64,000 bases of DNA, from the NCBI GenBank assembly GCA_020636495.1, contig JACJXQ010000008.1, positions 868,001 through 932,000 on the forward strand, in the 5' to 3' direction. The notes below the pieces were generated by a model. It was not told where the DNA came from, ran no database searches, and worked only from the letters and a program-made list of their open reading frames with translations. This DNA is from Chitinophagales bacterium. Its GTDB lineage: Bacteria; Bacteroidota; Bacteroidia; Chitinophagales; Chitinophagaceae. A program made the position numbers and the translations under genes. Positions 33,839 to 42,451 of this stretch are shown piece after piece; the stretch's first letter is position 1, and the number at the start of each line of letters is the position of its first letter.

Positions 33839-34692
33839 GGCGCTATCGGTACGTCTATCCTGAGCTGACGGGTGAATGGCCGGCCATTGGCGTCTTTACC
33901 GTTCACCTTCCACATTACAGAGCGAAGCTCGGAGTGCATGGGTTTTTGTTTGGTATTCTTGGTTCTGCGTACAGAGTTCAGCCACTGCTGTATCCCGTTC
34001 CTCGACCAGTTCCTGGCTCTGGCGTCACGGCTTATGGCATTACGGATAGCCCTGTTGGATACTACCAGTCCCTGGAGTTTGTTGTCTTCCAGGCCTTCTA
34101 TCTGGTAAACGCCGTTGCTGCCTTTTACCTTCTTCCACTCCGTCAGCTTTCTCAGCGATTCAAGTGGTAAGGTTCCGAGGTTATTGCGTGCAACAATGAT
34201 GGTCTGGTAGCGCATATACACATCGTTGATCTCGGCACCCTGTATGGTTATCTTGTTACCCACCAGCGAACCTTCTGTCAGCTCGTAGCTGGCGCCATAG
34301 TCGGTTTCAAGGTTAGGCTCTTTATAAGTTTTGGTTCCTATTCCCGGGATGAAGAATGTTACCTGCGGGAAAGGCACTTCCAATCCGGCGCCAGTAACAG
34401 GCGCGGCTGGTACATCGGTATTAGCTGTCGGTTGGCTGCTGTCAGCAGGAGCCTGGGGTGAGGTGTCTTTTTCTGTAGAGGCAATAGTAACCGGTCTGCT
34501 GGTAACTATGTTCAGGTCGTTCACCACGTCGACCAGGTATTGGCTGTCTGTCTCGGTAACGATTGTGGCCGGGTCGCCCATTTTGATAGGTGGCGCCTGC
34601 CCGGTAGGATTGCTGCTGTTGTTGCAGCCACCCAGCATAACTGCAATAAATAGTATTCCGTATATGTATATCCGATTATTCATTTGTTGCAT
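33835..34692 (-). CDS. Hypothetical lipoprotein
   Basis: 285 residues from 34692 (a second ATG at 34683). The signal peptide ends in a lipobox LGGC near residue 23. After a Pro/Ala/Thr-rich linker (about 60-100), the C-terminal part is basic and mixed: EWKKVKGSNGVYQIEGLEDNKLQGLVVSNRAIR and a final VNGKDANGRPFTRQLRIDVPIAP strand region. No family recognised. Convergent with and overlapping the RidA gene by 4 bases. Confidence 0.75.
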   Translation of the reverse strand: MQQMNNRIYIYGILFIAVMLGGCNNSSNPTGQAPPIKMGDPATIVTETDSQYLVDVVNDLNIVTSRPVTIASTEKDTSPQAPADSSQPTANTDVPAAPVTGAGLEVPFPQVTFFIPGIGTKTYKEPNLETDYGASYELTEGSLVGNKITIQGAEINDVYMRYQTIIVARNNLGTLPLESLRKLTEWKKVKGSNGVYQIEGLEDNKLQGLVVSNRAIRNAISRDARARNWSRNGIQQWLNSVRRTKNTKQKPMHSELRSVMWKVNGKDANGRPFTRQLRIDVPIAP

Positions 34693-34756
34693 TTACCACT
34701 GCTAAGTTAAAAAACACGCTGACTAATAAAGGGTGCTGTTGCTGATTTTAACTAAA

Positions 34757-36736
34757 TCAAAAGTTCAGCAACTTTTGCACTGACTCGTGCAGCCTGCTTT
34801 TAGCCATGAAGTTCTGCTCCAGTTCTATAGCGAATGGTACCGGAGTATCTAAGCTCGCACAACGCACAATTGGCGCGTCCAGCATGGTGAAACAGTGTTC
34901 TGTTATCCATGCGCTTATCTCGCCGCCAATGCCGCCAAACAGGGTGTCTTCGTGCAGTATCAGCACTTTGCCCGTGCGGCTTACAGATGCTTTTATGGCA
35001 TCATAATCCAGCGGTAGCAGGGTGCGCAGGTCTAGTATATCGAAGGATATATCAGGGTGTTGCTCTGCGTATTGCATAGCCCAGTGTACGCCACTGCCAT
35101 AGGTGATGATGCTGATATCTTCGCCTACCTGTACAGGCCTGGCTTTACCTATTTCTATGGTATAGTAATCGTCGGGCACCATGCTGCTGATACTGCGGTA
35201 CAGTGCCTTATGTTCAAAGAACATCACCGGGTTAGGGTCGTTGATAGCGGCTATGAGTAAACCCTTGGCGTCTTCAGGGGTAGAAGGATATATCACTTTC
35301 AGGCCCGGGGTATGTGTAAACCAGGCCTCGTTGCTTTGCGAGTGGAATGGCCCCGCGCCAACACCGCCACCTGTAGGCATACGTACCACTACATCGGCAT
35401 TCTGCCCCCAGCGGTAGTATATTTTGGCCAGGTTATTAATGATCTGGTTGAAACCCACGGTCACGAAATCAGCGAATTGCATTTCCATCATGGCTTTATA
35501 GCCTTTGAGTGAAAGCCCCAACGCCGCCCCGACTATCGCACTCTCGCAGATAGGCGTATTGCGTACGCGGTCTTTGCCAAATTCATCCACAAAACCTTCT
35601 GTGACTTTAAAGGCACCGCCATATTCTGCTATATCCTGTCCCATCAGTACCAGGTTAGGGTATTTTTGCATGCTCTGCCTCAGTGCATCGCTTATGGCAT
35701 TGATCAGTTTTTTCTCGCTCTTGTTATTCGTAGCGGGCTCTATGGCTGTATTGTCAAAAGGAGCATACAGGTCTGCAAGTTCTTCTTTCGTGTCCGGCTC
35801 AATGGCTCCGGCCTCGAAACCTTTGGCAAGTCCTGCTTCTATCTCAGCTTTGATGCCTTCCCTTATTTCATTAATGAGGAACTGGTTCAGTATCTCATTC
35901 TCTACCAGATATTCTTCAAATCGCTGTACCGGGTCTTTTTTGCCCCATTCTTCAAATAGTTCTTTGGGTACATATTTTACACCGCTGGCCTCTTCGTGTC
36001 CACGCATACGGAAGGTCATACATTCAATAAGCATAGGCTTCTGCTCGCGTATACAATATTCTCTTGCTTCGCTTACCGCTTTATGTACTTCCAGTATATT
36101 ATTACCATCTATGGTAATGCCCACCATGCCATATCCTATAGCCCTGTCTGCCAGGTGTTTGCAGGCATATTGTTCGTTTACAGGCGTGCTCAGGCCATAA
36201 CCGTTGTTCTCTATCAGGAATATGACCGGCAGGTCCCATACGGCTGCTACGTTCAGTGCTTCGTGAAAATCACCTTCGCTGGTACCCCCGTCTCCGGTAA
36301 AGGCCAGGGCTATCTTTTGTTCTTTTCTCAGTTTGTGAGCCAGTGCCACACCATCGGCAATGGCCAGTTGCGGCCCAAGGTGCGATATCATACCACATAT
36401 ATGATATTCGTTAGTACCAAAATGGAAAGAGCGCTCCCTGCCTTTGCTGAAACCCTCTTTCTTACCTTGCCATTGCATAAATAATTTATCAAATGGGACA
36501 TGGCGTGATGTGAATACTCCCAGGTTGCGATGCAGTGGCATAATATACTCATCGTTGTCCATGGCCAATGTGGCGCCGGCAGCAATAGCCTCCTGCCCGA
36601 TACCGCTGAACCACTTACTGATACGCCCCTGTCTTAGCAGCACAAGCATCTTCTCTTCTATCATGCGAGGGCGCAGCATATGTGTATATAACTCAATAAG
36701 TTGTTCTATACTGTAGCCTGTCTTGTCGAAATGCAT
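34757..36736 (-). CDS. Fused alpha/beta E1 component of a branched-chain-type 2-oxoacid dehydrogenase
   Basis: 659 residues. Residues 1-330 are the E1 alpha part with the thiamine diphosphate motif GDGGTSEGDFHEALNVAAVWDLPVIFLIENNGYG split here as GDGGTSEGDF and ENNGYGLST. Residues 340-659 are E1 beta (MGQDIAEYGGAFKVTEGF, GYKAMMEMQFADFV, ILDLRTLLPLDYD). It decarboxylates a branched-chain or related 2-oxoacid and passes the acyl group to a lipoyl E2. Single-chain alpha-beta fusions are usual in this phylum. E2 and E3 genes are not adjacent. Confidence 0.94.
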   Translation of the reverse strand: MHFDKTGYSIEQLIELYTHMLRPRMIEEKMLVLLRQGRISKWFSGIGQEAIAAGATLAMDNDEYIMPLHRNLGVFTSRHVPFDKLFMQWQGKKEGFSKGRERSFHFGTNEYHICGMISHLGPQLAIADGVALAHKLRKEQKIALAFTGDGGTSEGDFHEALNVAAVWDLPVIFLIENNGYGLSTPVNEQYACKHLADRAIGYGMVGITIDGNNILEVHKAVSEAREYCIREQKPMLIECMTFRMRGHEEASGVKYVPKELFEEWGKKDPVQRFEEYLVENEILNQFLINEIREGIKAEIEAGLAKGFEAGAIEPDTKEELADLYAPFDNTAIEPATNNKSEKKLINAISDALRQSMQKYPNLVLMGQDIAEYGGAFKVTEGFVDEFGKDRVRNTPICESAIVGAALGLSLKGYKAMMEMQFADFVTVGFNQIINNLAKIYYRWGQNADVVVRMPTGGGVGAGPFHSQSNEAWFTHTPGLKVIYPSTPEDAKGLLIAAINDPNPVMFFEHKALYRSISSMVPDDYYTIEIGKARPVQVGEDISIITYGSGVHWAMQYAEQHPDISFDILDLRTLLPLDYDAIKASVSRTGKVLILHEDTLFGGIGGEISAWITEHCFTMLDAPIVRCASLDTPVPFAIELEQNFMAKSRLHESVQKLLNF

Positions 36737-36752
36737 ATGCGGTATTTGAATG

Positions 36753-36760
36753 CAAATGTA
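36753..36760 (-). promoter_or_regulatory. -7 element of the fused E1 gene
   Basis: On the minus strand TACATTTG is an exact TAnnTTTG match, 16 bases before the ATG at 36736. Confidence 0.5.
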
Positions 36761-36842
36761 AAGTTATCTGTCGCAATCGCATATTTTATGCACATGTTGT
36801 TCAGGAATTTCCACGTTTGAGATATGAGGTTGAATAAAATTT

Positions 36843-36870
36843 TTGCTTCACTAATTCTTTTTTAACTTTG
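36843..36870 (+). promoter_or_regulatory. Promoter of pyrG
   Basis: TTG (36843-36845), a 17-base spacer and TAACTTTG (36863-36870) match the phylum consensus. The predicted leader to the ATG at 36946 is about 70 bases. Confidence 0.6.
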
Positions 36871-36945
36871 TGTGACCGATTGAGCAATTCCCCAAAATTT
36901 ATTGGATCTATAGCTACGTAAACGGTCTGAAAAATCAGAAGCGTC

Positions 36946-38595
36946 ATGACTAAGTACATTTTTGTAACCGGAGGTGTTACCTCTTCATTAGGTAAAGGTA
37001 TTATTGCAGCATCGCTGGCAAAATTATTGCAGGCAAGGGGTTACAAGACCACTATTCAGAAATTCGACCCGTATATCAACGTTGACCCGGGCACTTTGAA
37101 CCCCTACGAGCACGGTGAGTGTTATGTAACTGAAGATGGCGCTGAAACTGACCTGGACCTTGGCCACTACGAACGTTTCCTAAATACATTTACTTCGCAG
37201 GCTAATAATGTGACCACCGGACGCGTATACCAATATGTAATAAATAAGGAGCGTGAAGGAGCTTACCTGGGCAAGACAGTACAGGTGATACCGCATATTA
37301 CAGACGAGATAAAGCGCCGTATGACCCTGCTGGGCGAAAAGAATGAATATGATATCGTTATTACAGAGCTGGGTGGTACGGTAGGTGATATTGAATCTTT
37401 ACCATATATAGAGGCAGTACGCCAGTTGAAATGGGAGATGGGCGAAGAAAACTGTATCGTGGTGCACCTGACCTTGATACCTTACCTGCGCGCGGCAAAA
37501 GAGCTGAAAACCAAGCCAACACAGCACTCTGTAAAAATGATGAGCGAGAATGGGCTGAACCCGGATATCCTCGTTTGCCGTACAGAGGAGCAACTGAATA
37601 AAGAACTGAAGCGTAAAGTAGCCCTGTTCTGTAACGTAACGCAGGACGCAGTTATAGAGGCGATGGATGCTGATACGATTTACAGTGTACCTCTGGAAAT
37701 GATGCGCGAGCAGCTGGATGAGATATGCCTGCGCAAGCTGGAACTGCCCATGGGGATAGATCCTGACCTGACCAAATGGAAAGAGTTCCTGAACAAGCTG
37801 CGCTACCCTAAGTCAAAAGTTGTTATCGGGCTGATAGGTAAATATGTGGAACTGCAGGATGCTTATAAATCAATACTGGAAGCTCTGATACATGCGGGTG
37901 CGGTGAATGAGTGCAAGGTAGAAGTACGCAACATACATTCTGAAGACCTGACGCCTAAAAATGCTGTTGAAAAGCTTAAGAATCTTGATGCGGTACTGGT
38001 AGCGCCCGGTTTCGGCAACAGGGGCATAGATGGCAAGATAGATGCTATACGGTATGCCCGTGAGCATAAAGTACCTTTCTTTGGTATATGCCTGGGTATG
38101 CAGATGGCCTGTGTGGAATATGCCCGTAATGTGCTGGGAATGGAAAATGCCCACTCTACAGAAATGAATGACGATACCAACAATGCTGTTATCTCAATGA
38201 TGGAAGAGCAGAAGAACATCAAACAGATGGGTGGTACCATGAGGCTGGGTGCTTACGATTGCGAACTGAAAGCAGGATCAAAAGCCGCTGAGATATATGG
38301 TACTACTAAAATATCTGAGCGTCACCGTCACCGTTACGAGTTCAACAGTGAGTACCTGGATGCATATGAGCAGGCCGGTATGAAAGCAACCGGCATCAAC
38401 CCGGCAACAGGCCTGGTAGAAATAGTTGAAGTGCCGGAGCATCCTTACTTTATTGGTGTTCAGTTTCACCCGGAATATAAGAGTACCGTAGAGAATCCTC
38501 ATCCGTTGTTCATAGCGTTTGTAAAGGCTGCAAAAGAAGCCCGCAACCGTAATGGCAATGCAGAAAAAGTATTCGAAAAAAGTATACAGGGATAA
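36946..38595 (+). CDS. pyrG: CTP synthase
   Basis: 549 residues, normal length. It aminates UTP to CTP with glutamine-derived ammonia and ATP. The synthase domain opens with KYIFVTGGVTSSLGKGI and holds YINVDPGTLNPYEHGE. The C-terminal glutaminase has its nucleophile Cys in GICLGMQ (near 383) and His/Glu in VQFHPEYKS (near 512). It directly abuts the stop of the opposing murI gene with no base between. Confidence 0.97.
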   Translation: MTKYIFVTGGVTSSLGKGIIAASLAKLLQARGYKTTIQKFDPYINVDPGTLNPYEHGECYVTEDGAETDLDLGHYERFLNTFTSQANNVTTGRVYQYVINKEREGAYLGKTVQVIPHITDEIKRRMTLLGEKNEYDIVITELGGTVGDIESLPYIEAVRQLKWEMGEENCIVVHLTLIPYLRAAKELKTKPTQHSVKMMSENGLNPDILVCRTEEQLNKELKRKVALFCNVTQDAVIEAMDADTIYSVPLEMMREQLDEICLRKLELPMGIDPDLTKWKEFLNKLRYPKSKVVIGLIGKYVELQDAYKSILEALIHAGAVNECKVEVRNIHSEDLTPKNAVEKLKNLDAVLVAPGFGNRGIDGKIDAIRYAREHKVPFFGICLGMQMACVEYARNVLGMENAHSTEMNDDTNNAVISMMEEQKNIKQMGGTMRLGAYDCELKAGSKAAEIYGTTKISERHRHRYEFNSEYLDAYEQAGMKATGINPATGLVEIVEVPEHPYFIGVQFHPEYKSTVENPHPLFIAFVKAAKEARNRNGNAEKVFEKSIQG

Positions 38596-39417
38596 TTAAA
38601 GGTGCAGGTGTACTGACTGTACCTTTTCGCCAAAGAAGATGCTGGCGTGGTTGTCAAAGTGTTCCGTATCATCCGTGGTATAGAATGTCATTTTGCCATT
38701 CGTGCTGATGTTCTCCTCTATTTCAGGATGGCGTTGCAGGTAGTTGGCAAAGCTGTCGGCTACAATGCCTCCCTGCTCCACTATTTGTATATGTGAGGGT
38801 ACGTACTTCTTTATCTTATCCATAAGCAGGGGGTAGTGCGTACAACCCAGCAATATGGTATCTATATCAGGTGATTGAGCCAGCAATTCATCCAGGTTCT
38901 TTTTTATATAATAGTCGGCATTATCTGTTTCATGCTCATAGTTCTCTATCAGTGGCACCCACATAGGGCAGGCCTCCTGGTACACTTTTACGTTTGGGTA
39001 TTGTTTGTGTACTTCTATCACATAGCTTTTTGACGATACAGTACCTCTCGTGCCGACAATACCTATGGAACCTGTTTTTGTGTATTCTCCGATTACTTCT
39101 GCTGAGGGGCGTATGATACCCAACACACGTTTTTCTGAGCCCAACCGTGGCAGGTCGCGTTGTTGTATGGTGCGCAATGCTTTGGCCGATGCGGTATTAC
39201 ATGCCAGTATCACAATAGGGCAGCCCATGGCAAACAGGTATTCAACAGCTTCTAGCGTATACTCGTATACTGCTTCCATAGAACGGTCGCCATAAGGGGC
39301 GCGGGCGTTATCGCCCAGGTATATATAATCATAGTCGGGCAACTTGTTTTTAATAGCTTTAAAAACAGTGAGGCCACCAAAGCCTGAGTCGAATATACCT
39401 ATGGGTTTAGACCGCAT
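38596..39417 (-). CDS. murI: Glutamate racemase
   Basis: 273 residues. It interconverts L- and D-glutamate for peptidoglycan. FDSGFGGLTVFKAI is at the N-terminus, and the two catalytic cysteines are in ACNTASA (near 75) and LGCTHYPLL (near 190). The cofactor-independent fold and length match the family. A TATCTTTG box lies 5 bases before the ATG on the minus strand. No terminator separates it from the convergent pyrG. Confidence 0.96.
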   Translation of the reverse strand: MRSKPIGIFDSGFGGLTVFKAIKNKLPDYDYIYLGDNARAPYGDRSMEAVYEYTLEAVEYLFAMGCPIVILACNTASAKALRTIQQRDLPRLGSEKRVLGIIRPSAEVIGEYTKTGSIGIVGTRGTVSSKSYVIEVHKQYPNVKVYQEACPMWVPLIENYEHETDNADYYIKKNLDELLAQSPDIDTILLGCTHYPLLMDKIKKYVPSHIQIVEQGGIVADSFANYLQRHPEIEENISTNGKMTFYTTDDTEHFDNHASIFFGEKVQSVHLHL

Positions 39418-39422
39418 ACTGA

Positions 39423-39430
39423 CAAAGATA
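39423..39430 (-). promoter_or_regulatory. -7 element 5 bases before murI
   Basis: TATCTTTG on the minus strand is an exact TAnnTTTG match ending 5 bases before the ATG at 39417, which predicts a leaderless or nearly leaderless transcript. Confidence 0.55.
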
Positions 39431-39456
39431 CGGGAAAGGAGGGAGGTCTTTGTGTA

Positions 39457-40380
39457 CTATCGTAATACTATCTTACGATAGAAAGATCCGTATTCGCTTG
39501 TCGCCTGTATAAAATATACACCTTTGGGATACTCAGTAAGATCTACAGATAGTTTCGCCTGTTTTTGCTCAGGTACTTCAAAAACCGTTCGGCCGTCAAT
39601 ATCCTTCACGACAATGGCAGTATTGACCGGTGGTGAGTTAATAGTAAATATTCCTGAAGATGGATTGGGATATACAGACAAAGGACTTGCAGGTTGAATG
39701 TTATTAACATTCAGCGGGTAGCAAGCATCAGGAAAACCTGTGATGGCATATGGTGAACGATACACGTTCATACTATCTTTATATATGCATAACAGCATCC
39801 CGCTATATGCATCTTTGTATTGTATTATTTTATTGCTGTCCTTATACACAAAGCCTATAGAAGTACTTAGTCCTTCTATAAAACTTAGTTTATCATTGCT
39901 TGAGAATTGTTTTTGAAATTCGATGTGTTTGCGACCTTGATCAACATATACGTTTGTAACTGTCTGTACCGGAGCCATGTAGTAACCGGCTAGTAGCCCG
40001 AACTCAAAAGTGTCTCCTATTTGCAGGCTCATATCCATAACGAGCTTTTCTATAGAATCACCCGGGAAAATGTATTTATTTAAGTAAGGCAAAGACCTGT
40101 ACCACACCTTTCCTGTCATAGTATCCTCCCTTATCAGGCCACAGGGTTCACTAGCGTCTCTATAAAAGACAGTTTTGTACCAACGAAAATTGACGAATGT
40201 ATCATTCCCTGTCCATGCAGCGGTTTTAAAATACCTGGAACTAGGAAGCCAGGGGAAATCGATATCAGTAGATGCCCAAAGGGTAGTTGTGTTCCCAAAA
40301 ATGCTTTGGTATGGCTGAGCAACAGATTGATGACAAAAAACTATAAGGAACAATAAAAGGATATAGGAACTTATTTTCAT
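39457..40380 (-). CDS. Secreted protein with T9SS type A sorting domain
   Basis: 307 residues from the ATG at 40380; an ATG at 40398 lies 18 bases upstream but would overlap the -7-like box TATATTTA (40385-40392) that sits 4 bases before 40380. Signal peptide 1-21 (ending HQSVAQ). The middle has no recognised domain and contains many short aromatic strands. The last 75 residues (LSVYPNPSSGIFTI to YGSFYRKIVLR) are a type A T9SS sorting domain with GVYFIQAT. Function unknown. Confidence 0.85.
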   Translation of the reverse strand: MKISSYILLLFLIVFCHQSVAQPYQSIFGNTTTLWASTDIDFPWLPSSRYFKTAAWTGNDTFVNFRWYKTVFYRDASEPCGLIREDTMTGKVWYRSLPYLNKYIFPGDSIEKLVMDMSLQIGDTFEFGLLAGYYMAPVQTVTNVYVDQGRKHIEFQKQFSSNDKLSFIEGLSTSIGFVYKDSNKIIQYKDAYSGMLLCIYKDSMNVYRSPYAITGFPDACYPLNVNNIQPASPLSVYPNPSSGIFTINSPPVNTAIVVKDIDGRTVFEVPEQKQAKLSVDLTEYPKGVYFIQATSEYGSFYRKIVLR

Positions 40381-40500
40381 AGTATAAATATAAGGCATTT
40401 ATTAACATGATTTTTACTTTGAATATCATTATTGTCATTTTACGGTAAACTTATCTTGCATTGATAATAGTGCTAACTTCCGTTATCAGAATGTAATTGT

Positions 40501-41127
40501 ATGACACCATACCTGGAACAGAACTGGAATGAACTGACAGCAGGATTGCCGGAACAAAAACATAAATTTCTGCAAGAGTTGGATAAGCTGTACAACAGCC
40601 CCGATCGGCACTATCACAACTTAGTACATATCACTGCATTGCACAGGCTTACAGATATATATGGTGAACAGTTGAAACAGCCCGAAGTTGTAAGATGGGC
40701 TATATGGTATCACGATGCCATATACAATGTGATGAAGGCAAAAAATGAAGAAAAGAGTGCAGTGCTGGCACAACAACATATGACAAATCTTGGGGTAGAT
40801 GATGAGGTGATAGCTAAAACCTGCGACATGATCAGGGCAACTGCATCGCATACTTTAGATGAACAAACAGATAGTTATGATGCGCGATTCATGCTGGATA
40901 TTGACCTGTTGATATTGGGAGCTGTACCGGAGAAATATGCAGAATATACTGAGCAGGTAGGCAAAGAATACAGAAAATATCCAGACTTATTGTACAGGTC
41001 AGGCCGCAAAAGAGTGTTGCAACACTTCCTTGACCAGGACAGGATATATAAGACGGATATACTGTATCAGCGTTATGAACAGCAGGCCCGCGCTAACCTG
41101 TCGGAAGAACTGGAGCGTTTAAGGTAG
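40501..41127 (+). CDS. Predicted metal-dependent HD-superfamily phosphohydrolase (COG4339-type)
   Basis: 208 residues, cytoplasmic. Metal ligands of the HD fold are visible: RHYHNLVHI (His) and WAIWYHDAIYNV (HD pair, near 78), then a later ATASH and MLDIDLLILG (Asp). Family members are predicted nucleotide or phosphoester hydrolases with no established substrate. The ending RIYKTDILYQRYEQQARANL is typical of the group. Stands alone. Confidence 0.88.
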   Translation: MTPYLEQNWNELTAGLPEQKHKFLQELDKLYNSPDRHYHNLVHITALHRLTDIYGEQLKQPEVVRWAIWYHDAIYNVMKAKNEEKSAVLAQQHMTNLGVDDEVIAKTCDMIRATASHTLDEQTDSYDARFMLDIDLLILGAVPEKYAEYTEQVGKEYRKYPDLLYRSGRKRVLQHFLDQDRIYKTDILYQRYEQQARANLSEELERLR

Positions 41128-41144
41128 TATTATTAAATACAACA

Positions 41145-41164
41145 ACCCCGGTAGAAACCGGGGT
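41145..41164. terminator. Hairpin after the HD gene
   Basis: ACCCCGGT-AGAA-ACCGGGGT, a perfect 8-bp stem 17 bases after the stop. No T-run follows, so termination is uncertain. Confidence 0.45.
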
Positions 41165-41263
41165 CGTAAAAATCGATTGTACCCATAAAGTGCTAAACTA
41201 TTAAGCGTATCCTAAAATATTGTCATAAATACGTCGGGGTTTCCTATCATGCAGTAAAAGCAG

Positions 41264-41271
41264 TAATTTTG
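41264..41271 (+). promoter_or_regulatory. -7 element of the KorB-like gene
   Basis: TAATTTTG is an exact TAnnTTTG match 16 bases before the ATG at 41288. Confidence 0.55.
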
Positions 41272-41287
41272 CCTAATATTTTTACTT

Positions 41288-42337
41288 ATGAGTGACGTAG
41301 TAACAAAAGGAGAGCAGGAACAAGTGAAGCTGACAGCAAAAGATTTTGCTACCGACCAGGAAGTGCGTTGGTGCCCGGGGTGCGGAGACTACTCAATACT
41401 AAAGCAAGTACAGACCATACTGCCCCAGACGGGCATTCCCCGTGAGGATATCGTTATTATTTCGGGTATAGGGTGTAGCTCCCGTTTCCCTTATTATATG
41501 AATACTTATGGTATGCACTCTATTCACGGCCGTGCTACTGCCATAGCATCGGGGCTTAAGGCTACCCGTCCTGAGCTGAGCGTGTGGATAGTGACAGGTG
41601 ATGGTGACGGACTTAGCATAGGAGGGAATCATACTATACACCTGCTGCGCAGGAATTTTGATGTAAATATCCTGTTGTTCAACAACCAGATATACGGACT
41701 GACCAAGGGGCAATATTCTCCAACGTCAGAAGAACATAAAGTGACCAAGTCTACGCCGTTCGGCAGTATCGACCATCCATTCAATCCATTGGCGCTGGCT
41801 ATGGGTGCCGATGCTTCATTCATTGCCCGTACGCTGGACCGCGACCCCAAACATCTGCAGGCAATGTTATTACGCTCACACGCGCACCACGGGGCTTCTT
41901 TCCTGGAGATATACCAAAACTGTAACATCTTCAACGATGGTGCTTTTGAGGTGTTTACCGATAAGAAAACACGCAGTGACGAGGTATTGGTGCTGGAGCA
42001 GGATAAACCACTGGTGTTTGGTGCTGATGGTAATAAGGGTATCAGGCTGGATGGGCATAAACCACAACTGGTGACCTTAGGCGACGGATATAGTGAGGAT
42101 GACCTGTGGATACACGACGAAAAAGATTTCTTTAAAGCACAGATACTTACCCGTTTCTTTGACAGCCCGGCGCATGAGGGTCATCTGCCAAGGCCGATAG
42201 GTGTGTTCTATGAAACAGAACGCCCAACTTATGAAGAGACACTGAATCTGCAGGTAGAAGACGCTATAGCCCAAAAGGGTGCCGGTGACCTGGACAAGCT
42301 GTTGCGCGGCAGGGAGACATGGGTGATAGAGGAGTAA
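41288..42337 (+). CDS. korB: 2-oxoacid:ferredoxin oxidoreductase beta subunit (2-oxoglutarate type)
   Basis: 349 residues. The beta subunit binds thiamine diphosphate and an iron-sulfur cluster and takes part in ferredoxin-linked oxidative decarboxylation of 2-oxoacids. Visible: RWCPGCGDYSIL (Cys pair, near 27), GIGCSSRFPYYMNTYGMHSIHGRA, and the thiamine motif VTGDGDGLSIGGNH with FNNQIYGLTKGQ. The alpha subunit gene that normally accompanies it is not next to it: upstream is an HD gene and downstream a flippase. Confidence 0.93.
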   Translation: MSDVVTKGEQEQVKLTAKDFATDQEVRWCPGCGDYSILKQVQTILPQTGIPREDIVIISGIGCSSRFPYYMNTYGMHSIHGRATAIASGLKATRPELSVWIVTGDGDGLSIGGNHTIHLLRRNFDVNILLFNNQIYGLTKGQYSPTSEEHKVTKSTPFGSIDHPFNPLALAMGADASFIARTLDRDPKHLQAMLLRSHAHHGASFLEIYQNCNIFNDGAFEVFTDKKTRSDEVLVLEQDKPLVFGADGNKGIRLDGHKPQLVTLGDGYSEDDLWIHDEKDFFKAQILTRFFDSPAHEGHLPRPIGVFYETERPTYEETLNLQVEDAIAQKGAGDLDKLLRGRETWVIEE

Positions 42338-42420
42338 GGGGCTGATGGCCAGGTATTAGTAGTTAGGTTAGTAGTTTGTATTTTCACGAAATAATATCAA
42401 TAGATATAAATTAACCATCT

Positions 42421-42436
42421 CCTCCTTACAGGGAGG
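42421..42436. repeat. Short GC-rich palindromic element before the flippase gene
   Basis: CCTCC-TTACAG-GGAGG followed by CCGGTAGGG, 16 bases before the ATG at 42452. It looks like another short intergenic palindrome; it also sits where it could affect translation start. Confidence 0.35.
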
Positions 42437-42451
42437 CCGGTAGGGTATCCT

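Noticed and set aside
35505..36200. Long plus-strand frame (231 codons) inside the fused E1 gene
   Set aside because: Ser-rich composition typical of an antisense frame; the E1 frame has full domain matches.
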